Source: Blastomussa wellsi
Taxonomy: Eukaryota > Cnidaria > Anthozoa > Scleractinia > Plerogyridae
Length of the DNA stretch: 64,000 bases
Assembly (NCBI GenBank): GCA_947652115.1
Contig: OX393566.1
Location: 25,114,307 to 25,178,306 of the forward strand
Reading direction: 5' to 3'
The notes beneath the pieces were generated by a model. The model was not told where the DNA came from. It searched no databases and saw only the letters and a list, made by a program, of their open reading frames with translations. How positions within the stretch are numbered: the first letter of the stretch is position 1; every line of letters begins with the position of its first letter. Both the position numbers and the translations under genes were made by a program. Of this stretch, positions 37,027 through 49,921 are shown one piece after another.

Positions 37027-37961
37027 TATTTCGTTTTGTGTTTAGTAAATAACTTATTGACCCTATCTGTAGTTTTTTTATGATTCAGTGATATTTTCGC
37101 ACAACAAAATAAAATCCACTTGTCACTTCAGACGCGTTTTTGTTTCCTCTTTGTATTCCAGGAACAAACCGCTCGTAGTTAACTTAGACAGCGGAAGTCT
37201 GAAGTGTCGGATGTCTTCCCGCTCTAATCCCCTGAGGCGCGGGCAAGAAGGAAACTTCAGAATATCTTCCCACCAGCTCGCTTAATTCGGTCTTTTCTCT
37301 TAGGGTCTGACGAGCGGTTTCGCACTTTTGTTGCCTTCCCGGGAGGCAATCATTACTCTCACGTAACCCCGATATTTACCTAACCCTCATCTGACCCGAA
37401 CTCTAATCTAATCCTGACCCTACCTCACCTTAGCCCTAACCTAACTCTTATGCTAGCCCTGGGCTGAAACGCGTGAGACGGTTTTTTTTTTTTTGGTGGG
37501 GGGGGGGGGGGGGGGTGGGGGGAGGATGGAGGATACTGGGTGCCTTTCCGCGTGAAAATAATTTACCAAAAAAGTCCTTTGAGACAAATTAAAAAGGGAA
37601 GGAAAAATTTCACTTTCATTGTCGAGAAGAAAGAACGTACAGTGGCTAAAGCCCCAGCCCCTGCGCGGTCCCACAAAACAAGATTTATGGTAGCGCCTTC
37701 ACGGCCGTTTCTTTCCGCGCTGGCAATTCCGTATTTCGACATACAAGAAAGCTCGTTTTCGTAAATGGTTTAGTATTTAATAATTTGAACATCTTTCTTC
37801 TCGCCTGGTGTTGGAGTAACTATTGTACTTGCTACAATGCAATGCTCTTTTTCAGTTGCAATGTGGCACAATGGTGCTTTCCTTGTTAATATCCTAACAG
37901 GGAACTCGACAAACAAACAAACAAAACTGTTGCTGAATCAGTCAACTTTCAGTACAACACC

Positions 37962-37967
37962 TTTATT
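37962..37967 (-). terminator. Candidate polyadenylation signal of the ADAR gene
   Basis: AATAAA on the minus strand, 1.28 kb past the stop codon. A 3' UTR of that length is an assumption. Confidence 0.3.
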
Positions 37968-38333
37968 ACAACATAAATAACTAGAAGTTACTGAATCCAT
38001 TTTTTTCTCTCTCTTTAATGTCTCACTACTTGAAAAAACAAACACAAATGGCTTAAAATTAATGGCTTGGACAAGGCTGTGCTCTAAGAAAAAATTACAA
38101 TGAGCCTGAAGGTTCCAAACCATGAGATCCAGGGTGTCCAGCGCTAAAGCTTTATGAAAAAAAGTAAGTTTCTCTGGTCACCCAAATACAAAAGTTAGTC
38201 ACCTGAGTCCCCTTAGAGCACAGCCCTGTTGGAGCTTTGTACACAACACTAGTCTAAAGAGCATGCAATGCATTAAAAACTCTGCACTGTATAAGGATCT
38301 TTAACAATGAATGATTCCCTTGAAAGTTACATC

Positions 38334-38405
38334 CATTCTCGTCCCCAGAGCCACTCGTTCCTTATGTACGGGGACAGCCAGGTAAGAGGTCTGGGGACGA
38401 GAATG
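38334..38405. repeat. Hairpin repeat with CATTCTCGTCCCCAGA arms
   Basis: CATTCTCGTCCCCAGA and TCTGGGGACGAGAATG are perfect inverted arms around about 40 bp. It lies in the probable 3' UTR of the ADAR gene. Confidence 0.85.
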
Positions 38406-39248
38406 AGGTAATTACACCTACATTGACATATACCTTGTCAAAACAAAGCAAACATGCTAATAAATTGCACTATTGGAAATCAATAGTTTGAACTTGGTTG
38501 TATAAATTATATTTGATATTATTACAATTCTTATACGGCATTCACATCAAACCTAAAACATGTCTAATTACTAAAGAATGCTTAAAGTTAAACGTGATTT
38601 GAAACTGTTCCTTTGTATAAGTTAGTAACTTTGTTTGGCACAACTAAAGCGGAACCCCTCTTTCAGTCTTCTGATGATTTTCATTGTGTTATACCCAGTT
38701 TAATAATTTAAACATTTTTGTTGGTGTAAACGGTGTATCAAGTACAATGTCATGCTCTTTTCTAACCTCGAGGCTGTACAATAAAACAACAGCACATAGC
38801 ACAACTTCACAGAAATTTCTAATTTTCGATCATGTATTTAAAATAACGTCAGTTGAATAATAAGCTGAAGAGTCCCCCCTGGCTTGCTCTATATTACTAG
38901 TATCCATGGTCTCTAAGCAAGACTGGAAAATTTTTAAATTAGTGACTTAAAATTATTGTAACCTTCGATGTAAAATTGGGGTCAGAACTTTATAAAACAA
39001 ACAATGTCAAAAAATCCACCAAAAATATGCAAGAAATGCACAACCTAAAACGCATCACAACAGATGACATCATTAAAAGAATACCCTGTTGCCATGGTAA
39101 CTTAATTTCAAGAACACTCCTTTAAGAAGCAAAGATGGAACAGCGAGGTTTGCAACATTCGGTGGCTGAATAACAAGCACCAACATGTTCACAAATCACT
39201 TTTCTAGTTAATAACTTGGAATCTGCCCAAAGCGACAGACTAAACGGT

Positions 39249-42200
39249 TTAGTTAGAAGAAAGTTCAAACATGTCTTGTTCAAGAGGCTTCCTAATCCAC
39301 GTACCAAGACCCTGGCTCTCAAAACCTTTCATCACAATCATTTTTGCCCGTTGATAATCAGCAACACCTCCTTTTGCCACGTGGTATGACAAAGGGACAG
39401 GAACTCCTGGCTTCAGCTTATTCCACAGTGAAATAAAACGTTTGAATAGACTTTGCTTGCAAAGTCTGGATGGTGAGGGGGTGTCTCCCTCACCAATCAT
39501 TCCAGTTTGGGCACTCACGATTTCAAACCCCTCATCTCCCTCACTCCAGTTAGCACTGTGGTTTGGTGATTTTACTGTTGCCCGTGGTTCTGGAGTGGTT
39601 GTGCCATTCATCAGGGGTCGGTTCTGCTTAAAGAGAGGAGGCAATCCTGCTAGATCCCCAAGACGCTGGTACATTGCTCTTGACATGTGCTCATAGTGGT
39701 ACAAGCTGCCGAGGACAACTGACTGAAGATACACTGGTTCAAGAAAATTGCTAAGGAGGGCTCCCTGCACACCAAGGATATTCCATCTGCATAGCTTGTC
39801 TGAACATGACATGGTGCGAAGACGCTCTCCCTGAAGGACCCCATCCCACGTTTGGATGGTTGTGTCAGCATTTATGGAAGGAATCGTACCTAACGACACA
39901 GAATGTATCAGCCGTGAGCGATCATAATCAACAAATTTAACTCATTTGAAATTTGTGCTAAATTTCTTGTTATGTTTTCACTACACATTAGGGTAATCAG
40001 GACAACACAGTATACAACAAGCATGCTTTACTGCCAGAAAATAAGTTAGAGAAATAATTACATAATACAATGAAACATATTACACTGTATTACTTTGGTA
40101 AGCATGTGGATTAGCAAGCCCAGTCAGCTTTTCTCAACTCTGTGAGCCATCCAATTATCCAAGGCATTGTTTGCTACATGTAAGTCCAATTTCAGCCATT
40201 GATAAGCTCTCCTTCAGCTGGTGGAATTAGCCAGACTTTTAGTATACATGCACATCCTATGAGCATAGCCTGCGTAGTCGGTGGGATTTGCTAGTGTGAG
40301 TTACTCAGCATTTGCGGGCGAAGTTAGCCCACAAGGTAGAGCGGCGAAGCCCTGCGAGTGGAAATTTCCAGCCTGCTTCATTGCTTACCAGTTTTGCTAG
40401 CAGCCCACTTTTATTGCCTTTGGTGATCTGATTAAATAAGCCAATCAGAGAGTGAGCTTTACTGTGAAACTGAAGTTTTATTGACAGGCCAACACAGAAT
40501 CCTACATTCATGACATTAATTCAGCCTTCCAACCCTTTTTTGCTTTTTATTTATTTGTGAGGGCACTATTTGAAGTGTTTTAAGTTGAACATAGAGCCGT
40601 GGCCAGGCTTCAAGCCAGATGGCCGTCCAGGCGTCCTGTGGGCAATCACTTTTAAAGTAAATTGTTTTATTTTCCATGTGTTGCTTTATAAATTGTTCAT
40701 TTTAGCAGGCCCCATAGCGCATTTTGGACGGCCACTTTTCGAATCCTGACCAAAAGCATGGCCGAACGCTGGCTTGGCTGGTCAAAACCACAAGTGGCCT
40801 CCCCGCAAAAAAAAAAAAACAGAACTTCACGGCAAATCCCATGCAGGCTAAAGAGTAAACATAACGTTATCAATCATTTATTTGCTTATTTACTTAGTAC
40901 AATATGATACACTGAAGTCTCAATCCCTATTCTGCGAGTTGCAGATAATTCTGGATATTTTGTCACGTGGAGAGTGTAGTCGTGTAGCTCATACTGGGCA
41001 TGCAACCCTATCATCTGCTCCAATGTTTTGTTTTTCTTTTTTCAGCATGTCAGTTTCACATAGGCAGTGGCTATTGTTGCACAAACAAGCTATCCTGGCT
41101 GAAATGATACTTCTATCTTTGGTTTGGTAATTTGGCGAAATTCAATGTGACATTCCAGATTTTGTAAGTTTTTATTGTGATTTCGTGGTTTTTCAGACCC
41201 CCCCCCCCCCTCTTTATGCCCCCTCTTCACAACATGGACAGAATGTTTGGCAACACTGTTAGCTTGACGAAATATTATACAAGTTACAAATTACCTTCAC
41301 CATTCTCAAGCTTGACTCTAAGGAGACCTCTTTTTTTCCTTCCAGGATGCTTATCAGATTCACCCATGACTGGCTCACGTGGAGAAAAAACACGAGCATC
41401 GCCACATGGAGAAGTGTTGATGTACAAGTGGAACTTGACATTGTCTCTCAAACCATACAGTCCACTCTCTTTCTTCTCAAATATCGACTCTTCTTCGTAA
41501 CCTTCAGCACACAGGTCAAGCTGCGAGAACAAAAATCGTAAAAAGGATCTCCTTGCAATGATTTCTCCATGGCAATCGTTCAGAGCTAGGCCTTGATCGC
41601 TAATATATTCACCACTGATAAACTTGGTTCCTGTTCCCAAGCTTATAACTTCAAATTTTTGATCACTGTCACCACTGCTTGTCATGACAATGCTAGCCAA
41701 CACTTTTCGTCGAAACGGTTCCTCTCCCATAGTTGACTGAAGACTCTGAAACTTGGACAAAACAGCATCAGCAATGAGGTCTGCAGCTGCTGGATCCAGC
41801 TGGGCTGACGGTGGAGGCCCCAAGAACACAGGCTGCGATCTAGCTTCTGACTGGCCTGAGAAAGTATAGAAGGTGCGGATGCTATGCAGTGCAAAAAGAG
41901 CCTTGGAAGCGGCATTAGCCTTGCCTTTCTTTTTACTGCTGCCTACGCCAAAAAACTCTTGGTCGTCGACTGTGATTTTAAATTTGAACTGCTTTGCATT
42001 CTGTTCACCTTCCTCACCGAGAAATTCGTACTTTATGCCAGGATGGTATTCGTTAAGCAGCATAACTGGGTGTTTTCCTCCTTCGCTTTGCATATTTGGA
42101 ACCTTTACCACGTTTGACGGCCTGGCAGATGATTGAGCCGGGCTCCCTTTTTCGCTATCAGCCATCGGTTGATCTCCATTTCCAAATGTATTCAAAAGAG

Positions 42201-42759
42201 CTCCAGTGTTATCTGAAGTAAAGTCCGTGGTGATTCCGTGGGTCGCTGTGACTAGCTGCTTAGCAGGTGAACGAATCTGAGTAATAAATGACTTCAATGC
42301 GTTCTCTGCCGCATTATGCTTCGCCTTTTGTTTGCTCGAGCCTTTCCCTTCGAAGGTCTGCTCATCAACAACCACCGATACACAGAAAATGGGACAATGC
42401 GTCGGCCCTTCTTGAGAAACGACGTGGTAGGTAAGTCCAGGCCGTATTTCGTTTAACTGCATTAAAGCATTTTTTGGCTCTCTAGCTCCTTGGTTGCCAA
42501 GGATGTTGCCTTTTCGTTTGTTTGGTCGCCTTTTTTTCTTCGGCGGTGGCGTCCCCGAATCCGGTTCTTCCCGTTCTTGGCGCATTTCTTCATCGCCGTC
42601 TTCATAAGGAGGTGCATGGCTTCTCTCGTCTCCTGATGGATTTTCACGTTTCAAAGTTTCGTTACTAGAGACTGGTAGATCTCCTAACCCGGGAATAACC
42701 ACATCAGGCTCGGTTTTAACTGAAATGTTTGCACGATCTGCCTTCCACGCTTCCTCCAT
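39249..42759 (-). CDS. ADARB1: Double-stranded RNA-specific adenosine deaminase, ADAR2 type
   Basis: Two coding exons, 42759-41295 and 39889-39249, joined in phase across a 1.4-kb GT-AG intron; 701 aa, the size of human ADAR2. Parts: a basic nuclear-localisation stretch (about 73-83), dsRNA-binding domains at about 95-160 and 229-295, then the deaminase domain. Zinc and catalytic residues are visible: His397 and Glu399 (CHGE), Cys452 (PCGDARVF) and Cys517 (SCSDK). Glu488, the base-flipping residue of human ADAR2, is at the same position, and the intron interrupts the next codon. The enzyme converts adenosine to inosine in duplex RNA in the nucleus. The usual HAE is HGE here. It is divergent from LEO1 with 281 bp between start codons. 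No Z-DNA-binding domain is present. Confidence 0.95.
40266..40850. mobile_element. Inverted-end element in the ADAR intron
   Basis: TAGCCTGCGTAGTCGGTGGG, then ATTTGC, at the left is matched by the inverted GCAAATCCCATGCAGGCTA at the right. The interior includes a further inverted GACGGCCA pair (about 40617-40735). Confidence 0.6.
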
Positions 42760-43040
42760 TTTGTTCGCGACATGTGCTCAGATCGAAAACGAGGCTATTG
42801 TGTGAATAACAATTCTTCTCGGCTCAGTTCATGACCGAGTGGAAGTTTGAAGCGGTGCGTTTTGTAGAATTTTCCTTGTGTTTTTAGACATAAAACTGGT
42901 TCAATTTATGTCGCCGTAGCTGAGGAATGGATGGACTTCACCGTTACTTAGAAAATTGATCTTTCACAGTGTGTTACACCACGCCACAAGCTGTAAACTT
43001 CAGAAAACGCTGACCCTGAAATCTTCTCGCTGCAACCAAC
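42760..43040. promoter_or_regulatory. Bidirectional promoter region between ADAR and LEO1
   Basis: Only 281 bp separate the two divergent start codons. No TATA box or clear core motif was seen. Shared regulation is inferred from spacing alone. Confidence 0.6.
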
Positions 43041-46000
43041 ATGTCGATGGAAGATTTATTGTTTGGCAGTGATTTGGAGGACAGCGAAGACGAGGAAAAA
43101 GCGGCAAAAGAAAATAAAGTAGCAGAGCGAGAAGCTCAACTCAATGAGTTGTTTGGAGATTCGCCGAGTGAAGGCGAAGAGGAAGCTGAACGTGAAGTTG
43201 AAGGTTCGGAATCAGACAGAGAAGACGTCGATAGCGGCGATGAAAATAGGAAAGAAGAGAATAGAGAAGCTCAAGAAAAAGATGAAGAAGATGATGAAGG
43301 AGGAGAAGATGATGACAATTATGAGGAAAATGAGGTGAGAACTTGAAGACCCTTGAGAACCCCAGGAAATAGATAATCTTACCTGCAGTATTCTATGAAG
43401 TACATGTACATTAATTGATCATGGTATTAAGAATATTAATTTTAGAGTCTGTGAGGTTCATGGCTTTATTATGACTGAATAGAGCGGATCAGGACAAAAC
43501 ATTGACCCCCAGTCCATGGACTACCCTGTTCGACTACCCTACCCCTAAAAACTACTACCCTAATAGAGTTTTTAGGGGTAGGGTGTCCCATCAGGGTAGT
43601 CTATGGACTGGGAGTCAGTGTTTTGTACTGACCCGAATAGAGCTGCTGCTGCTTGACTGAGGGACGCTTCTAACCATGAACAGATTGAGTTGTCTTACAC
43701 AAAGTGTTGAATCGTTGGAGCCTCGGCCCTTGCAGTGGCTACTGAGGCTCCAATGATTCCACGCTTCGTGTAAGACAACTCAATCTGTTCATGGTTAGAA
43801 ACGTCCATCTCAGACATCCCTTTTAGCCATCACCGCTTGACTCTGCTCTCTGTAGCATGCCAAAACAGTTCCAATCACTGGTCCCCACCTCCACCCGACA
43901 ACATTTTGTCTGGTTGTCATAGCATAGTTAATAGAGGTGAATGGCAATGAAACCCAACAAACATCAATGCAAGGGAGAAAACAAAGAGGCCAATATTGAT
44001 GTTGGAAGATCCTTGACTGTGTACATCTTTTGTTTTACATGAATTACGTAATCGCAATGTTTCTATTGGCAATTTGCTCTGATGTGCGGTTATTTCCCCA
44101 AATTGCGAACAAAAACATATAAATAAAGACCTTTGCTGGGCTTTGTAACCATTCCCCCTAGTAACTATGGTTTAGTGATTACTGGACTATAGAGAGAAGT
44201 CTTCTTCCCTGTTGAGTGAACACACAACACAATCAAAGAAAATTGAGTCCTGGGACCCAGTATAGACTAGCCATGATAACCTGGCAGCGTTTAGTGAGAG
44301 GGGGGGTTTTCAAAATACGGAAAAAGAAGATTTAGTTTACTAGACACTTGAGGGAAGCAATACTCCTTTAGATACAACTTACTGAAGAAATAAAAAAATG
44401 CATCTTTAATAGTGCGTTGTTGAGTTATATACAGTGTAAGCACACGCTCATGTTTAAGAACACAAGAGAAGTGCATAGAGAAGCACGAGGCAAAACTGAG
44501 AGCTTCTTGCATTTCTTGAGTGCTGTGCAAAATATCCCTCAAGTGCTTATTTAACTCGACAAGGCACAAGGGCAAGTTGATGTTTAAAATGTGCAAATCC
44601 TTACAATAACATTTCCCATTTTGTAGACAGAAGTACTTATTTGCTGACTGATGTGGTATGGGGTTTTGATCCAAAAGCTCTGAAATATTACCAGATTCAA
44701 GTAATCCAATTAGCAGAATCCTGCTATTTAAAGAACTCAAGAGAAACAAAATGTTTTGGAAAGTATGTGGAAGATATAGTTAGCCCCAATTAATTTAACG
44801 CACAAAATTGTACAAATTAAAAAATGTAATAAAGTTTCAGCCAAAGGATACACATTTGGTTTCGAAACAGTGTGAGACGCCAAGAACGCAGCATTTAGGC
44901 TATGAATTTTGTGCCGTGAAGGGTTACAAAAGTAGTATACAGAAAAATACACACACTGATTTATTAAATAAGCAATCTGACAAATAAACTGTTTTTGCAA
45001 ACAGAAAGATGCGACAAAACCAGAACTTTCGACCCAACTGTCTTCCACTGATTTATTTGGAGATGATGAAGAACTGTCGTCAGATGAAGAGCAGGTCAGT
45101 TTTACTTTAATTTAAGAGGAATGATATGCATGCTGGATGTGTTGTTAACTCTGAACATACAAGAGCTTAATAGAAGACGATAATGTTACAAAAATGCCTT
45201 TACTTAGTATGACAGCACCTTTCTGTGTGGATGGACACAGTGCGTTTGTAAACTTGTAGATGTTATGGCATTTCTTACTACCGTACTTGTGATCATGGGT
45301 TTTCCAGGTACTGTACGACATTATATGAATTGAAATATTAATAGGGAACTGTAAGATGGTGTGTGTTTACAAAATGCCAGTCTAGATACAAACTAAACCA
45401 TCAAAAAAGTATGCAAACATGTGATTTACCATCTTTTTTTTTACTTCCAGCCATAAACAACTAAATGTGTTATTTATTTTCATAGCAATTATACTTGACA
45501 CCAGGCACTTGCAAAAGTGTGTTGTGGTCTCATGATAATTTTAAAGTTGATGTTTGAGCTGATCTCTTAAAACTACCATTGCGGTAATTTTAATTACTAT
45601 ATTTTTAGCATGAAGAGAAAGAAGCTGAAGCTGAAAAGACCCCAGATGCAACAGAAAGCGAACAAGTTGGTGATGGCTTTGAATTCCAAGCCCGTGATGG
45701 TGAAGAAGTTCCCCCAGAACATGGAGAAGAAGAAGAGGAAGAAACAAGAATTGATGTTACCATCCCATACTGCCAATTCTCTCTGGGATCCGAGTTATAT
45801 TTTGTGAAGATGCCAAACTTTTTGAGCATTGAACGCAAACCGTTTGATCCTACTCTATATGAGGAGGAAATGGAAGAAGATGAAGTCTTAGATGAAGAAG
45901 GGAGAGCCAGACTAAAGCTGAAGGTAAAATCACCTGTATCTGAAACTCAGAATCAATCAATCTTAAATTTAGAAGAGTTAAGGTACGACACCACCTGTCA

Positions 46001-48402
46001 TCAGGATGTGCATGCATTGTAAGATTTTCGGAGGCAAGAATGGCCGGCTAGTAGTTAGTAGGTTGCCTCCCACACAGACAAATTTGTGGTTCATCACGCC
46101 GACAAATATCCACGTGGGAGTAAAGGTTGTACGACAAGCCCAAAGGCTGTCTGTATAGGAGGCCAATAGCCTTGTAATCTGGATGTCCTGGGTTTAATTC
46201 GTCCTCAGTGTCACTGGTTGGATTTCTGTGGTGGTCCTGAATTCAACCCCAGTTCCACACTCTGTAAAATAATAGCCAACAGGCCAGGCTTCTGTCGGTT
46301 GGAACTTTTTAACAAGTTCTAGATACATGATGATGTATTTGCAATATTTGTTTGTTTATTATTGTTAGTTAGTGCCCACAATTAGTACAGCAGTTATGAG
46401 TTCTGAATAGTATGTTATTGATATCCAAATAATAAATAAATGATAAATGTAAGTAAACAAACGTGTTGATGCATAGCACTTTAAAAATACTATGTCTTGC
46501 CCCAGTTGTTTAAAGGGTGGATAATGCTATCCATCACGTATATCGCTATCCAGGTAAGTGCTGGCAGAACAAAATACGCTATCCAGTAAATAGTAATTTA
46601 TCCAGTGGATAACGCTATCCATCGTTTGACCAACTGGGGCCTTTGTCTAGTATGAATAAAGAAAACAGAAAAATTATGTTGAAAGTGTTTGACATTCTGT
46701 GTAGATCACAGGTTATCCTGGTAGATTTGGTAAATTTTTCATTTTGTCAAGTTTGTTATCAAACATATGTCTTTTGAATAATCATCTTTTGTAGGTAGAA
46801 AACACTATTCGGTGGAGATACAGGAAGGATGACGAGGGGAATGAAGTCAAAGAAAGTAATGCAAGAATTGTTCGCTGGTCTGATGGCTCTACATCATTGC
46901 TGTTGGGAGAAGTGTTTGATGTTCACAAGAACAAGATTGATGGCAACTTCAACCATCTTTTTGTCCAACAGGTTTGTATTTGACTGTAAACTGTTGTATC
47001 TCAGGCATATGAAATAACAAAATGACAATATTTCGAGAGGAAGCCACACCAGTCTCAGCTGGTTTTCATGCAGGTCCTCTATCCAGGGCGAATTGAAATT
47101 TGACAATGGCAAGGAAAGTGTGAGGTCTTGGAGTTAGAGTGAAACCCTGCCTTAGGGCCAAATGCAGACTGCAGACCTTCAGACTGTCACTCCGGTTAGC
47201 CTGAATATCACTCTGGTTAGCCTGAACAGCACTTGGGTAACGGTAACATGAAAAATTCTGCCAGTCTGCAAGTCTACATTTGTCATAGTGACACCACATC
47301 TCCCTTGTATAAAGCAGGTATATAAACTATTTATTAATTTGTTAATATGTCTAGGGAACTGGTTTACAAGCTCAGTCGGTGTTCAAAGAGAAACTCACTT
47401 TCAGACCTCACTCAACCTCCAGTCAGACACATAGAAAGATGACACTATCCATTGCTGACCGTGCATCCAAGGCACAGAAGATTAGAGTACTTCCAGCAGC
47501 CGGGACAGATCCTGAGGCACAGAGATCAGAACTTATCAAGGTGTGAACTGAGCGTATTTATTAATAGATGTGATAAATGGTAGTTTAGGAGGTTCTATTT
47601 AAAGTGTGCTACTATGTTCAAATTCTTGATATCTATATTTTTACATTTTTGTGCACAATACAAATGTCCTAGATATCTTGCCAAATTTCAACCCGTTTCA
47701 AACTTTAGAAGTCATGTTTTTGGGACTTTCATTTCCAAGAGTTTACAGCCACCATTAATTTTTCTTGTTCCAAGGCTTGAAATTATAATAACAATAAACT
47801 AGAAAATTGCACAAGGATAATGACCAAAGCGTTTATTCATGCAATTTTCTGTACTAATTGTTATTACTATAACAATAATTTCAACCTGTGAGGTATTTTG
47901 AGAAAATGATGTCATTTTCTCAAATTCTAAACCAAGCCTTGGAACAAAGAGAATTAATGGCGGAGTCCAAAAAAGATAACTTCTAATGTTTATAATGAAT
48001 TGAAATTTGGCAAGATACCTGGAAAAGTCATATTTGTTAACAAAAATTTAAAAATGGATATCAAAAATTTCATCATAGTAGCACTTTAAAAGACTTCCAT
48101 ATCGTAATCTGGTGGGACCCTGAATTAAGTGATTTATTTTTCATTAAATTTTCAGCGCTTTCAATAAGCACTGTCAGCTACTTCGCTCTACTTAGGAATG
48201 TTGGCTACTTTTTTCCCAAAATTGAAGAAATAGCGAAGCTCCATCTTTCTGTATATAAAAAACACACAACCCAAAATTCCTTTATTCGCTCCAACGAAGG
48301 GCGAACGCTCGAAACGTCAGCTCTTGAATCTCTTTATGGTGGCCAATTCACATTATCAACCCAGTTGATAAAACCAAATTATATTGTTATACTTCCCAAT
48401 GA

Positions 48403-48437
<35 letters not shown>

Positions 48438-49921
48438 CTATTCTTAAAAAACAGTCAGCTACTCTTCTGTCTACTTTAAATTTCATTGAAATCCCTGAAT
48501 TTTTATCCAGAAAGAAGATGAGAGGCTCAGAACCCAGTTACGACGTGAAAACCAGCAGCGTAGAATGCGAGAAAGGAGTCAGGCAAAGGGCCTGAGCAGC
48601 AGCTTCCTTGAACCTGATCGATATGATGATGAAGGTGAAGATCTGGAACAGAGTTTGTTAGCGATAAAGAAAAAGTACAAGAAAAAGCTAGCAGAAGGTT
48701 AGTAATTTGTGACACTTGTCGAGTTTCTGTAGGCTGTTACAGGGTTCGTAAGGAGGCAGCGTGGCCGAGTGGTTAGGGCGCCGGACTTGAAATCCGGAAG
48801 TCACGGGTTCAAGTCCCACTCTGACCACTTAGCTGGAGTTGTTTCTTGGTGGACCCTAGTTCAACTCCTCGGTCATGCTTGTATATAGCCAACTGGTCTG
48901 CCTCCCGCCAGTTGGGATTTTCAAGCTTGTTATGTTTATTTGAAATATTTGTTTCCCTCAGTTTGAGTGGCATGTCTGAGAATTAGCTTGATGTAGCTAA
49001 GTGCATGACCACTATAATCATTCATTTGACATTTGACATTTTGTACAAGTCATGGAAAACCTGGAAAGTCATGGAATTTTAGAATGTCATTTGCCAGGCC
49101 TGGAAAGTCATGGAATTTAAGTGTGGGTCATGGAAAGTCATGGAAAATTATGTTTATTACAAAGGTGTAAAATCAATTAGGGTTTTTTGTGATGGAAATC
49201 GTTAAAACTTTCCCAAAATGAATGATGATTTCCTAGACAATGTTCAAATTTAGGTCATTGAAAACTTGGACAAGTCATGGAAAAGGTCATGGAAAGTCAT
49301 GGAATTTCAAAAGCTAAAAAGAGTACAATCCCTGTATTAAGAGGCTAAAGAACAGATATAACTAATCATAATAAAATGCTTGATTAGTAGTGGTTTGATT
49401 TTGTAGAACGGTACACAATGAATGATAGAGAGGCTAATGATGGCTAAATTTGAACGAGGTACCAAGTTGGGTGGGCAAACTTGAACTTGTTTCTCTTCAG
49501 CCAGTAGCCTACTTGCAAGAACTTGCTAATTAAATTTGTATTTATTTGGAGTTCAAAAAGATTTTATTCCATGATTTGAGAGGATGCTGTTTTCTGCTAA
49601 ATGCTGCTATAAGGCAGCAATTCTTTCTGTAATGCTAATGTTTCGATTCAGATTGACAGAGTGAAGTTTAATTGACTCAACCCTTCATTTTGTGTTGTAG
49701 GATTTCCAAGTGAGTCAGATGAAGCAGAAGAAAGTGAAGGAGCGGGGGGTTTAGAGAGTGACGAGGACGAGGAGGGAAAAGAGAGACTGATGAATGCAAA
49801 GGAAGGTATTGAAGACGATGACCTGGAAGGAAGGAAGAGGACAGCTAGTGAAGATGGCAGCACACCAAGAAAGAAGAAAAAGAGTCGTCAAATTGTTGAA
49901 AGTGATGAAGACAGTGACTAG
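43041..49921 (+). CDS. LEO1: RNA polymerase-associated protein LEO1 (PAF1 complex subunit)
   Basis: Seven exons: 43041-43334, 45005-45094, 45609-45923, 46795-46971, 47355-47540, 48511-48697, 49701-49921, all GT-AG and in phase; 489 aa. The first ~170 residues are acidic Glu/Asp-rich repeats. The conserved LEO1 core follows: TRIDV (about 174), [11 protein letters not shown] (191-201), RKPFDP, then [59 protein letters not shown], and FLEPDRYD. The C-terminus is again acidic with Lys-rich patches and ends in a Ser/Asp/Glu tract. LEO1 works in the PAF1 complex on elongating RNA polymerase II and supports histone H2B ubiquitination and H3K4 methylation. It is shorter than the human protein (666 aa), mainly in the acidic N-terminus. 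Confidence 0.97.
43495..43633. repeat. Hairpin MITE with GTCCATGGACTACCCT arms
   Basis: CCCAGTCCATGGACTACCCT and its inverted copy enclose a second inverted pair TACCCCTAAAAACT / AGTTTTTAGGGGTA. In LEO1 intron 1. Confidence 0.85.
43661..43806. repeat. Hairpin MITE with TTCTAACCATGAACAG arms
   Basis: The ~45-bp left arm (TTCTAACCATGAACAGATTG, then AGTTGTCTTACAC) is inverted at the right end; the inner parts (TTGGAGCCTC / GAGGCTCCAA) pair too. It lies 28 bp from the preceding hairpin element. Confidence 0.88.
46040..46325 (+). mobile_element. SINE-like repeat in LEO1 intron 3
   Basis: GGAGGCCAATAGCCTTGTAA and TGGATGTCCTGGGTTTAATTC resemble a decayed tRNA head with a B box. Body limits are uncertain. 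Confidence 0.35.
46500..46639. mobile_element. MITE with CCCCAGTTG ends
   Basis: CCCCAGTTG...GGTGGATAATGCTATCCA at the left is inverted as GGATAACGCTATCCATCG...CAACTGGGG at the right; about 140 bp. Confidence 0.8.
48232..48438. mobile_element. Foldback repeat copy in LEO1 intron 5
   Basis: One arm with GAACGCTCGAAACGTCAGCT, then ATCAACCCAGTTGATAAAAC and the complete tail ending TTTAGAAACTTACCCCCTC. The opposite arm is missing. Confidence 0.8.
48754..48965 (+). mobile_element. tRNA-Ser-like SINE
   Basis: The head has GTGGCCGAGTGGTTAGGGCG, a 5-bp anticodon stem CCGGA/TCCGG around CTTGAAA (TGA anticodon, Ser-type) and the B box GGTTCAAGTCC. The acceptor stem has two mismatches of seven and a common SINE-like tail follows, so I call a SINE rather than a functional tRNA. 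Confidence 0.65.
49030..49320. repeat. Degenerate repeats of GTCATGGAAAGTCATGGAA
   Basis: At least seven imperfect copies of a GTCATGGAAA core lie in LEO1 intron 6, a common decayed repeat type in invertebrates. Confidence 0.75.

Larger units (their letters stand above)
35723..37960. other. Gene-free interval between TRPM and ADAR: repeats only
   Basis: I see no exon with splice signals here. Contents: a SINE fragment (36110-36175), a palindromic TACGGACCTCGCTGCGCTCG-type repeat (about 36175-36430), a MITE (36596-37026), degenerate CCCTAA-like sequence (about 37360-37460) and a T-then-G homopolymer tract (about 37482-37520). Confidence 0.6.

Noticed and set aside
37360..37460. Interstitial telomere repeat (CCCTAA-like)
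   Set aside because: Only scattered degenerate CCCTAA words, no array of exact units.
48754..48835. tRNA-Ser gene
   Set aside because: The acceptor stem has two mismatches and a SINE-type body follows, so a tRNA-derived SINE fits better.
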